NCBI RefSeq assembly: GCF_001882345.1 | Contig: NZ_MINL01000001.1 | Location: 1,195,008-1,259,007 of the forward strand | Origin: Halomonas sp. QHL1 | GTDB taxonomy: Bacteria; Pseudomonadota; Gammaproteobacteria; Pseudomonadales; Halomonadaceae | Direction: 5' to 3' | DNA: 64,000 bases | Shown here: positions 53,615 to 64,000 of the stretch, piece by piece | Numbering within the stretch: position 1 is the stretch's first letter | Layout: every line of letters starts with the position of its first letter | Notes under the pieces: generated by a model | Databases searched by the model: none | What the model saw: only the letters and a program-made list of their open reading frames with translations | What the model was told of the DNA's origin: nothing | Made by a program: the position numbers and the translations under genes

Positions 53615-54703
53615 ATGCATAAAGTCATTGCTTTCTATGATGATCGAGTGCTCGCTCATGAGCCCAATATTGATGCCGACTTTCTGCCTCAACGGATCGA
53701 TAAGCGCATTCGACACCTCCTTGCAGGGCTCCCAGTGCCATGGAAATACCCTGAACACCCAGGCCGCTTGAAAGCCATTCAGCATCTGCTTGAGAAAGCG
53801 CCCATTGCGGGCTTGCACATTGAAGGTGGCAAAGCAGCCACCCATGAACAACTCGCCAGAGTGCATACCACGTCCTATCTAAGCGATATTTTTAGCCTAC
53901 GCGGGAAAAATGCCTGGCTGGATGTGGATACCACGGCAGTCTCACCGGGTAGCATAGATGCCGCCGAAGTTGCCGCTGGAACGGCTATTGCCGCAGTAGA
54001 AGCGGTGGTTGATAAGCGCGCTAAAAGCGCCTTTGCACTTGTACGCCCTCCTGGGCACCACGCGGAGCCCGTCCGCGCTCGCGGCTTTTGTTTATTCAAC
54101 AATGTGGCGGTCGCCGCGGCCCATGCGCGCAGCGCGTTGGGCTGTGAAAGAGTACTTATTGTTGATTGGGACGCCCATCACGGCAACGGCACCCAGGATA
54201 TTTTCTGGGCAGAACCGGACGTGATGTTTTTCGATATTCACCGCGCCGCGCCCTTCTATCCCGGTTCTGGCCATCTGGAAGAGGTGGGCGCTGGTTTAGC
54301 TGAAGGCACCACCATTAATGTTCCGTTACCGGCTGGCGCTGGCGATGAGGCGTACCTCAAGGCGTTTCGCGAAATTCTCGCCCCGGCAGCAGCGTGGTTT
54401 AAGCCCGACATCATTTTAGTCTCCGCGGGATTTGACCCCCACTGGCACGATTTAGCCCTAAACGTTTCCTATGAGGGATTTGGTGCGCTGACCGGCTTCA
54501 TGCAACAGCTCGCCGAACAGCACTGCGATGGCCGTCTGGTGTTCGTATTAGAGGGCGGCTACAACCTGGAGTCACTGGCCAACGGCACCCGAGCAGTGCT
54601 AGCGGTACTGGCTGGCAATGCCGTACCTGAACCCGATACCTGCGGCCTTGCGGAAGTCCAAGCCGCAGCGGATTTCCACCGCACGGCTTTTCAATCCGAA
54701 TAG
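53615..54703 (+). CDS. Histone-deacetylase-family hydrolase (acetoin utilisation type)
   Basis: This 362-residue enzyme belongs to the zinc-dependent arginase/deacetylase superfamily. RPPGHHAEP holds the catalytic His-His pair, VDWDAHHGNGTQDIF two zinc ligands, and VSAGFDPHWHD the third. EGGYNLESLANG is the C-terminal glycine-rich loop. Bacterial members act on acetylpolyamines, acetylated proteins or small amides, so the substrate is open. It starts 136 bases after the broken flavodoxin-like gene. Confidence 0.92.
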   Translation: MHKVIAFYDDRVLAHEPNIDADFLPQRIDKRIRHLLAGLPVPWKYPEHPGRLKAIQHLLEKAPIAGLHIEGGKAATHEQLARVHTTSYLSDIFSLRGKNAWLDVDTTAVSPGSIDAAEVAAGTAIAAVEAVVDKRAKSAFALVRPPGHHAEPVRARGFCLFNNVAVAAAHARSALGCERVLIVDWDAHHGNGTQDIFWAEPDVMFFDIHRAAPFYPGSGHLEEVGAGLAEGTTINVPLPAGAGDEAYLKAFREILAPAAAWFKPDIILVSAGFDPHWHDLALNVSYEGFGALTGFMQQLAEQHCDGRLVFVLEGGYNLESLANGTRAVLAVLAGNAVPEPDTCGLAEVQAAADFHRTAFQSE

Positions 54704-54752
54704 CGTTTTTCAGAGCCAAATAGCATTTTACTGAATAGGGGCTTTACAAATA

Positions 54753-54780
54753 AAAACGGCACCTCGCAAGGTGCCGTTTT
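54753..54780. terminator. Bidirectional intrinsic terminator
   Basis: AAAACGGCACCT (54753-54764) and AGGTGCCGTTTT (54769-54780) form a perfect 12-bp stem with loop CGCA. Flanking A and T runs let it stop both the deacetylase gene (plus) and fadBA (minus). Confidence 0.88.
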
Positions 54781-54814
54781 CTAATGCCGATTTAAAGCGA
54801 TGGATCGCGTGGGG

Positions 54815-58203
<3,389 letters not shown>

Positions 58204-58514
58204 CCGCGCTCTCTCCACTTTTCGGGCTGGCTCTGAAAAGAGAACCCGCCACATTTCTCATACGGCTTTTACACGACTTTCATACGGTCGTTTGATTGCC
58301 TTAGCTTGGTTGAGTTGCTTGGCAACGTCAAGCCCAGACTTTTGGCTAATTTATTCATCTAGTGAGACCAGCACTCAGCTGTATCCGTTCATGTTGAAAA
58401 GCTTAGCCGGATATAACCACCCATCGCGAGAAACACGGATTCACACTAGATCAGCGTTAAGCCCGACAGACTGTTAGAATCACGCCTTCTTAAATTTTGT
58501 AGGTTACTTTGTTT
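58204..58514. other. 311-bp divergent intergenic region fadB/DUF5924
   Basis: Two direct copies of YTCATACGG (58257-58265, 58279-58287) stand 22 bases apart in the fadB leader, about two helical turns. CGAC and GTCG flank the second. On the plus strand TGTTAGAAT (58472-58480) is an extended -10-like element for the DUF5924 gene. No gene was seen. No certain FadR or PsrA site was recognised. Confidence 0.4.
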
Positions 58515-59669
58515 ATGGGCACACTGCTCACGCCATTGCGCATTGCCGCCGTTCAGCGGCGTATTGAAAGCATTGTCGAACGTCTCAAACCGTGGACATG
58601 GCTGTGGCCGCCCATGGCGTTTGCCGCTGGTTTAGGTAGTTTTTTTCTGGTTGATCGCCAGCAGTGGTTAGGCGCTGCGTTAGCGCTGGGATTATTGTTC
58701 GCCTGGACGCTGCTGCTTTCGGAAGGCTTGATCAGCCGCTGGCTGTCCAGACGTGGTCACCCCACTCCGCCGCGAGGGGTCGCTACGTTTATTGCCCAAA
58801 TGATCCACCAGGAAACCCTTTTCTTTACGCTGCCGTTTATTTTAGTCACCACCGTGTGGAATAGCGGGCAAACGCTTTTTGCCCTCCTGGTGGGCGGCAT
58901 GGCCCTGCTGTCGATTATCGATCCGCTCTACTTCAAAGTGGCCGAGCGCTGGCGCAGCCTCTATTTCGTCTTTCATGCCCAGTGCGTCTTCCTTGTATTG
59001 CTAGTTACGCTCCCCATCATGGTGCACCTCACCACCGGCCAGAGTCTGCTGCTGGCCCTGGGAATCACCATTCTGGTGGCTCTGCCGAGCTTTTGGCACT
59101 TACTTAAAGAGCGCTCGTTCAAACGCTGGTGCGCTTTTTTTGGCTTAACCCTATTACTCGCCTACGGCGCTTGGCTAGGACGCATCTGGGTACCGCCCGC
59201 CAGCCTATGGATGACCAGTAGCGCACTGTCGCCTGCGTTTGATGTTGAGCAGCGCCTGCCCCAGGGTTCAATGACGCTAACGCCTCAAGCCATTACCGAG
59301 AATGGCCTTTATGTTTACACCGCTATTCGGGCACCGCGGGGCTTAAGTGAAACCATTACCCATGCTTGGCATCATAATGGTGAGCCAATGGACGTAGTGG
59401 AACTCAATATCAACGGCGGCCGCGAGGAGGGTTACCGCGCTTGGAGTCACAAGCAAAATTTCCCTGAAGACCCCAGCGGGGATTGGCGCATCGATATCAT
59501 GACGGGGAGCGGACAACGGCTAGGACTGATTCGCTTTGAAGTATCGGACGATAGCCAGCAAGCTTCCATGGCGGACGGAGAGATAAGCGCCAGCGGTCTA
59601 AGTGGATTAAACTTACGGCGATTTGTGCCTGGCCGCCCTAACGATGAAGAAGCGCAGCCGGAAGATTGA
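58515..59669 (+). CDS. DUF5924 family membrane protein with DUF2914 domain
   Basis: This 384-residue protein starts at ATG 58515 (a TTG at 58509 is also in frame). The first about 230 residues contain six to eight hydrophobic helices. The C-terminal part (about 240-360) is a DUF2914 domain, recognisable by GLYVYTAIRAPRGLSETITH, WHHNGEPMDVVEL and WRIDIMTGSGQRLGLIRFEV, and probably lies outside the membrane. No function is known. A MarR regulator follows 76 bases downstream. Confidence 0.82.
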   Translation: MGTLLTPLRIAAVQRRIESIVERLKPWTWLWPPMAFAAGLGSFFLVDRQQWLGAALALGLLFAWTLLLSEGLISRWLSRRGHPTPPRGVATFIAQMIHQETLFFTLPFILVTTVWNSGQTLFALLVGGMALLSIIDPLYFKVAERWRSLYFVFHAQCVFLVLLVTLPIMVHLTTGQSLLLALGITILVALPSFWHLLKERSFKRWCAFFGLTLLLAYGAWLGRIWVPPASLWMTSSALSPAFDVEQRLPQGSMTLTPQAITENGLYVYTAIRAPRGLSETITHAWHHNGEPMDVVELNINGGREEGYRAWSHKQNFPEDPSGDWRIDIMTGSGQRLGLIRFEVSDDSQQASMADGEISASGLSGLNLRRFVPGRPNDEEAQPED

Positions 59670-59745
59670 ATTGTTAAGCGCCTTGCATTCAGCGGCGCAG
59701 CTTATGACAATTCGCCTACTCACATTTATTGGCAGCTAGTTACCT

Positions 59746-60198
59746 ATGGCATCAACGATTGGATTTCGCATCGCACGCTTGCCCCACTTGTGGCGCTCCA
59801 TCTTGGATCGACGCCTCGCGCCTTTGGGTTTAACCCAAACACGCTGGGTGACGCTGTATCATCTATGGCGTTTGGGCGAGGGCCATCCCCAGTGCGATCT
59901 CGCCCGTGCGATTGGCGTGGAAGCGCCTTCTTTGGTGCGCACCCTGGGCCAGCTCGAAGAGCAAGGCTTAGTTGAGCGCCGAGCCTGCGACAATGACCGT
60001 CGCAGCAAGCGGATTTATCTTACCCCTGCTGCTATGCCGCTGTTGGAACAGATCGACAGCGTCGCACAACAAGCGCGTAAAGAGATGTTCGCTGGTTTAA
60101 GCGAGGAGAACCTCGAACAACTCAACGACTGGTTGGCAGTGATTGAATCAAACGGCTTGGCGATACAAGCCCGGGATCAGGATAGCCCGGCATCTTGA
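59746..60198 (+). CDS. MarR/SlyA-family regulator
   Basis: This 150-residue regulator starts MASTIGFRIARLPHLWR. The winged helix-turn-helix is at about 45-95: CDLARAIGVEAPSLVRTLGQ, with the wing RRACDNDRRSKRIYLTP. It is closest in style to SlyA. The ligand is unknown. It may regulate the DUF5924 gene upstream. Its stop overlaps the 3' end of the convergent gene at 60177 by 22 bases. Confidence 0.88.
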   Translation: MASTIGFRIARLPHLWRSILDRRLAPLGLTQTRWVTLYHLWRLGEGHPQCDLARAIGVEAPSLVRTLGQLEEQGLVERRACDNDRRSKRIYLTPAAMPLLEQIDSVAQQARKEMFAGLSEENLEQLNDWLAVIESNGLAIQARDQDSPAS

Positions 60199-60743
60199 TC
60201 GTTAACGGTGGACGACGCCTGCTCTGTGCCCTTTAACGGCTGGCTGAAAGGCTGGTCGGCACGGCCACTTAGCGCCTCCCGCAGTTGCTCAAATTCAGGT
60301 AGATAGGTCGCGAATCGCTCAGCGGTTTGCGACTCCCACCACCAAAGCGTCAATGCATAGGGCGTTGACTGCACCACCAGCGCGTCCTGTGGCAAGCGCT
60401 CAAGCAACGCTTTTAAAGGTATCGCCGCATTATCGGGTAGCGGGCGCAACGGGGCTATTCGCCAACGCCAACCGGCGTAGTAAGGTTCTAGAGCCTCACT
60501 GGCATTACTGTCTCTTACCAGCAGAAAATCCGGGCCGGGCCCTTCCTGGGAAAAGTGCCAACGATATGCAGGCATAGTGCCTCTAAAATGGTGCAGCGGC
60601 GGCTTTTCCAACTTGATGCTGACGCCCTGCTTTGCGATTTGCGAACGCAGCACCTGTTGGCGCTTTTGGCGCGGACTAGGTTTTAACCACATCACTGGGG
60701 CAATCACCAACATCAGAATAAAGACTATAATTAACCAATCCAT
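60177..60743 (-). CDS. Hypothetical membrane-anchored protein
   Basis: This 188-residue protein starts at the ATG at 60743, preceded by GAGGGAAATG. One membrane helix (residues 2-20) carries the sequence IIVFILMLVIAPVMWLKPSP followed by a charged RQKRQQ. That beginning resembles YajC, but the rest (about 30-160) is a soluble domain rich in tryptophan and proline that does not fit YajC. I do not recognise the family. It is convergent with the MarR gene and divergent from uspA. Confidence 0.68.
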   Translation of the reverse strand: MDWLIIVFILMLVIAPVMWLKPSPRQKRQQVLRSQIAKQGVSIKLEKPPLHHFRGTMPAYRWHFSQEGPGPDFLLVRDSNASEALEPYYAGWRWRIAPLRPLPDNAAIPLKALLERLPQDALVVQSTPYALTLWWWESQTAERFATYLPEFEQLREALSGRADQPFSQPLKGTEQASSTVNDQDAGLS

Positions 60744-60947
60744 CTCTACATTTCCCTCTGCATGAGCCACACTGTATTACACGATTCTAAAAACCATGAC
60801 TCAGGTCGTTGTTTTGACTCAAGTCATTGTTAAGACGCTAGCCATTGCTGAAACGCTTCTAATCATTGTTAAATTAAGGCACGCCATCTAAAGTAACGGT
60901 CATTGAACAAAGAGCCTCTTTGTTACCTACTGCCAAGGAGATACGCC

Positions 60948-61400
60948 ATGAGCTATCACCACATTTTAGTTGCCGTTGACTTAACCAAAGATTCCCACAA
61001 GATTCTGGAACGTGCCGTTGCGATCGCTGAACGCAACGATCAAGCTAAAATCTCCATCATGCATACTCTGGAACCGCTTGGGTTCGCCTACGGTGGCGAT
61101 ATACCCATGGACTTGACCAGCATCCAAGACCAACTGGATGAACACGCCAAAAAACGCTTAGCCGAAATCGCCGCTCCGCATATTGCCGAGGCTGACCAGC
61201 ATGTTGTTGTGGGCATGCCTGACACCGAGATCCACCGTTTTGCTGAAGAGCACGATGTGGATTTGATCGTGGTGGGCTCCCACGGCCGCCACGGCTTCGC
61301 CCTGCTGCTTGGCTCAACCTCTACCGGCGTGCTGCACGGCGCCCAGTGCGATGTGTTAGCCGTCCGCGTGGGCAAGAAAGGCGAAAAGAGCGACGAGTAA
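60948..61400 (+). CDS. uspA: Universal stress protein UspA
   Basis: This 150-residue protein has the single-domain UspA fold, MSYHHILVAVDLTKDSHKIL at the N-terminus and the ATP-binding motif VVGSHGRHGFALLLGSTSTG (G-2x-G-9x-GS) near the C-terminus. AAGGAGATACGCC precedes ATG 60948. It is monocistronic. In other bacteria it rises in stationary phase and stress. A terminator follows 25 bases downstream. Confidence 0.93.
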   Translation: MSYHHILVAVDLTKDSHKILERAVAIAERNDQAKISIMHTLEPLGFAYGGDIPMDLTSIQDQLDEHAKKRLAEIAAPHIAEADQHVVVGMPDTEIHRFAEEHDVDLIVVGSHGRHGFALLLGSTSTGVLHGAQCDVLAVRVGKKGEKSDE

Positions 61401-61422
61401 CCTACTGCAAAATATCGCTTAC

Positions 61423-61449
61423 AAAAAAGGCGCCCATACGGCGCCTTTT
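61423..61449. terminator. Bidirectional terminator uspA/uup
   Basis: AAAAGGCGCC (61425-61434) and GGCGCCTTTT (61440-61449) form a 10-bp stem with loop CATAC. It lies between the convergent uspA and uup genes, 13 bases from the uup stop. Confidence 0.88.
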
Positions 61450-61462
61450 AACGTTTTCAAGC

Positions 61463-63379
61463 TTACTCGCCGGCAGCCATTGCTTCCAGCTCCATCCAGC
61501 GTTCCATCGCGACTTCTAGCGCCTTCTGTACTTTTTCAAGCGTTTGCAGCTTAGCCGTGACGGCGTCGGCATCCTGCTGATAAAACGCAGGGTCGCCAAT
61601 CTCGCTCTCCAGCGCCTCTACTTGCCCCTCAAGGCGTTCGATTTCGGCGGGCAGTGCATCTAACTCACGTTGCAGATTATACGAGAGCTTGACGCTTTTC
61701 TTGGCCGTTACTGCAGGTGCTTCAGTTACTTTTCTGGGCGCTTCAGAGGTGGGTTCGGTACGCTGACGCGCGGCCCCTTCCCAAGGCGCTGGCGGCAACT
61801 TGCCACCCTGTCGAATCCAATCGGTATAGCCACCCACGTATTCCCGCACAACGCCATCGCCTTCAAAGGCGAGCATGCTGGTCACCACGTTGTCCATAAA
61901 GGTTCGGTCGTGGGAGACCAGTAGCAGCGTGCCATCGAAATCAAGCAACAGCTCTTCGAGCAGCTCCAGGGTTTCCATGTCGAGGTCGTTGGTAGGCTCA
62001 TCGAGCACCAGCACGTTAGCCGGCTGCGTGAACAACTTGGCCAGCAGCAGGCGGTTGGATTCACCACCGGAGAGCGCTTTCACCGGCTGGCGTACCCGCT
62101 CGGGGGTGAACAGAAAGTCCTGCAGGTAGCTCATCACATGGCGATCTTTACCACCTACGCTGACCCGGTCGCTGCCCTGGGCAACGTTGTCGTAGACCGT
62201 TTTTTCTAGCTCAAGCCCGGCGCGCAGCTGGTCGAAATAGGCCACCTTCAAGTTGGTGCCCATCTGTACCTTGCCTTCAGTGGGTTCCAGCTCACCCAGC
62301 AGGATTTTCAGCAGGGTGGTCTTGCCCGCCCCGTTGCGCCCCAGGAAGCCAATACGGTCACCGCGCAGTACCTCAAGATTGATATCGCGCAGTATCACCT
62401 CATCACCAAACCGCTGGGTGACGCCTTGCAGTTCCACAACGCGCTTACCGGTGCGCTCGCCGCGATCCACCGTCAAGTTGGCATTGCCTTGACGCTCGCG
62501 GCGCTGGCTACGTTCATTACGCATTGCTTCAAGTGCTCGCACCCGACCTTCATTACGGGTGCGCCGGGCTTTAACGCCTTGACGAATCCAGGCTTCTTCC
62601 TGGGCAAGCTTTTTATCGAACTCGGCGTTCTCCCGTGCTTCTACTTCAAGCTCGTGCTGCTTGCGGGCCTGATACTCTTCGTACTTGCCGGGATAGCGCC
62701 CTAGCTGTCCACGGTCTAGCTCCAGAATATTGGTCGCCAGCTTGGAAAGAAACGCCCTATCGTGGGTAATCAGCAGCACCGCGCCGTTAAACGCCAGCAG
62801 TTGCTCTTCCAACCAGGCAATGGTGTCTAAGTCCAAATGGTTGGTAGGCTCATCGAGCAGCAGTAGATCGGGCTCGGCAACCAGGGCTCGTGCCAGCGCC
62901 ACCCGACGGCGCCAGCCACCGGAGAGTGAGCTCATCTCAGCCGCTGGGGGCAGGCCCAAACGGGTCAGCACGGTATCGATACGCTGGTGGAACGACCAGC
63001 CATCAATGGCTTCCAGACGCGTTTGCAGGGTCGCCATGCGATCCATATCAGGGTCGGGATCATTGATAAGATGATCGTACTCGGAAAGCAGCTCTCCAGC
63101 TTCCGGCAGGCCTTGGGCGACCATATCGAAAATGGTCAAGCCGGATGACTCAGGCAATTCCTGAGCCAACACGCCGATCTTGAGGCCAGGAGCACGCCAG
63201 ATGGAGCCATCATCGGGCAGGATATCCCCTGCTACTAGTTTCAGCAGAGTGGACTTGCCGGTGCCATTGCGCCCGACCAGCGCCAGCCGCTCGCCTTTTT
63301 CAACCGTCAGGTCGGCGCGATTGAGTAGTACATGGTTGCCGTAGGCGAGTTGCAGCTGTTCGAGTCGTAACAGGGTCAC
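61463..63379 (-). CDS. uup: ABC-F ATPase Uup
   Basis: Uup is a cytosolic ABC-F protein with two nucleotide-binding domains and no membrane part. It has 638 residues. Walker A motifs are GRNGTGKSTL (about 36) and GRNGAGKTTL (about 345), signatures LSGGWRRRVALA and LSGGESNRLLLA, Walker B motifs LLLLDEPTNHLD and VLVLDEPTNDLD. A linker of about 85 residues with many arginines separates the domains. The C-terminal about 75 residues form the DNA-binding coiled coil of Uup. The E. coli protein affects precise transposon excision and ribosome function. Confidence 0.93.
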   Translation of the reverse strand: MTLLRLEQLQLAYGNHVLLNRADLTVEKGERLALVGRNGTGKSTLLKLVAGDILPDDGSIWRAPGLKIGVLAQELPESSGLTIFDMVAQGLPEAGELLSEYDHLINDPDPDMDRMATLQTRLEAIDGWSFHQRIDTVLTRLGLPPAAEMSSLSGGWRRRVALARALVAEPDLLLLDEPTNHLDLDTIAWLEEQLLAFNGAVLLITHDRAFLSKLATNILELDRGQLGRYPGKYEEYQARKQHELEVEARENAEFDKKLAQEEAWIRQGVKARRTRNEGRVRALEAMRNERSQRRERQGNANLTVDRGERTGKRVVELQGVTQRFGDEVILRDINLEVLRGDRIGFLGRNGAGKTTLLKILLGELEPTEGKVQMGTNLKVAYFDQLRAGLELEKTVYDNVAQGSDRVSVGGKDRHVMSYLQDFLFTPERVRQPVKALSGGESNRLLLAKLFTQPANVLVLDEPTNDLDMETLELLEELLLDFDGTLLLVSHDRTFMDNVVTSMLAFEGDGVVREYVGGYTDWIRQGGKLPPAPWEGAARQRTEPTSEAPRKVTEAPAVTAKKSVKLSYNLQRELDALPAEIERLEGQVEALESEIGDPAFYQQDADAVTAKLQTLEKVQKALEVAMERWMELEAMAAGE

Positions 63380-63543
63380 GCGGTGTCCTCCTTAATCGTG
63401 AGGCGCACAGTGTAACGCATGAGCGGCCCAGGAGGGGGAACCATATAGAGGTGAATCGTAGAGCGGAAATCACCAGCGTGATACCGTTTTGCCAGCAACT
63501 ACAATATCTCCACCAAAAAACGACTTTTAAAGGCGGGCTGAAC

Positions 63544-64000
63544 GTGACGGTGACCGTCTCGATGCATTTTGTAAATGAGCTGTTTAAAGGCTTACCCAAC
63601 AGTTCAACATCGCCCACACGCTACCTGGAACGGGCGGGTATTTCGCCCTTTTTACTCTCGGCTCCCCATGGTCGCGTTACGGTTGAGCAGTTTGCCGAAT
63701 TGTATCGCGGACTAGTGAACGAACTGGACGACGAAACGCCCGGCTTTTTTTCCCGCCCGCTGCGGGGTGGCACCCTGAAGCTGCTGTGTTTAAGCATGCT
63801 TGATGCGCCCAATTTGCAGGTTGCACTGCACCGCTATACGCAGTTTTTCCGTATTCTTCTCGACGACTTTGGCTATGCGTTTACCCTTGAAGGAGACTTT
63901 GCTCGCATGGCGCTGGTGGAGCATGCGGCCTTGTTGGGCAGCCGCACTCTGATTCATGAGCTGATGCTCAAGCTTTTTCATGGTATCGCGTCGTGGATGA
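63544..64000 (+). CDS. AraC-family regulator, N-terminal part (cut by window end)
   Basis: The frame stays open from GTG 63544 to the window end, giving about 152 residues. AAAGGCGG lies just upstream; GTG 63550, ATG 63562 and GTG 63478 are alternative starts. The sequence fits the arabinose-binding-like N-terminal domain (PF12625) of OruR/ArgR-type AraC regulators: YLERAGISPFLLSAPHGRV, QFAELYRGL, then RGGTLKLLCLSMLDAPNLQ with ALHRYTQFFRILLDDF. The DNA-binding domain would follow beyond the window. The effector is unknown. Confidence 0.8.
   Translation, partial: MTVTVSMHFVNELFKGLPNSSTSPTRYLERAGISPFLLSAPHGRVTVEQFAELYRGLVNELDDETPGFFSRPLRGGTLKLLCLSMLDAPNLQVALHRYTQFFRILLDDFGYAFTLEGDFARMALVEHAALLGSRTLIHELMLKLFHGIASWM

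Overview
The window looks like a chromosomal core region of a moderately halophilic gammaproteobacterium, most likely Halomonas or a close relative in the Halomonadaceae. Evidence: the PTS-Fru cluster with a fused EIIA-HPr-EI protein, HexR-like boxes at glycolytic genes, the order of the suf operon, DUF3549/RimB/RimK, YqcC, DUF2797/DUF1315 pairs, and gene density with moderately high GC. No phage, integrase, transposase, CRISPR array, rRNA or tRNA was seen. The genus is inferred from protein character, not from a database match.

Region by region. (1) 1-13.3 kb, sugar metabolism: a LacI-type regulator, gap, pyk and mgsA, then cra/fruR divergent from fruB-fruK-fruA, then pgi. Three HexR-like operators (two between gap and pyk, one before pgi) and a Cra operator before fruB suggest that two hexose-phosphate-responsive repressors control the block. 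(2) 13.4-22.7 kb: a DinB-fold protein, an SPL-type radical SAM protein behind a LexA-like site, a small winged-helix protein, then an oxidase cluster on the minus strand: coxB with a fused cytochrome c domain, fused ctaD/ctaE, a small membrane protein and a copper-type P-ATPase. DUF2231 and CopD/HemJ-like membrane proteins flank it. (3) 22.8-29.8 kb: mostly housekeeping genes on the minus strand (DUF2797, DUF1315, GlpG rhomboid, phosphoesterase, NAD kinase, EamA permease, a Pmp3-type membrane protein), a CBS-domain protein, and two candidate small RNAs that share a 13-nt element next to their terminators.

(4) 29.8-39.6 kb, proline catabolism: an AraC regulator, a type A PutA, a tiny relic of a putP gene, an intact putP and a second, type B PutA. 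Neither PutA carries the DNA-binding RHH domain. The type B copy uses mostly AAG for lysine, unlike its neighbours. (5) 39.8-44.9 kb: OmpW, YqcC, DUF3549, RimB-like protease, RimK and a SanA-like protein. (6) 44.9-51.0 kb: sufR-sufB-sufC-sufD-sufS-sufT on the minus strand, with a Fur-like box and a possible Rrf2 operator upstream. (7) 51.3-64 kb: a YjfB-like small protein, PhnA/YjdM, a PEBP protein, a DCC-family protein, a flavodoxin-like gene broken at a run of eight T, a histone-deacetylase-like hydrolase, fadB-fadA, DUF5924/DUF2914, a MarR regulator, UspA, Uup, and the 5' part of an AraC-type regulator cut by the window end.

The most interesting items are the twin candidate sRNAs, the putP relic between two unlike PutA genes, and the regulatory sites around glycolysis. 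All operator assignments rest on motif matching by eye.
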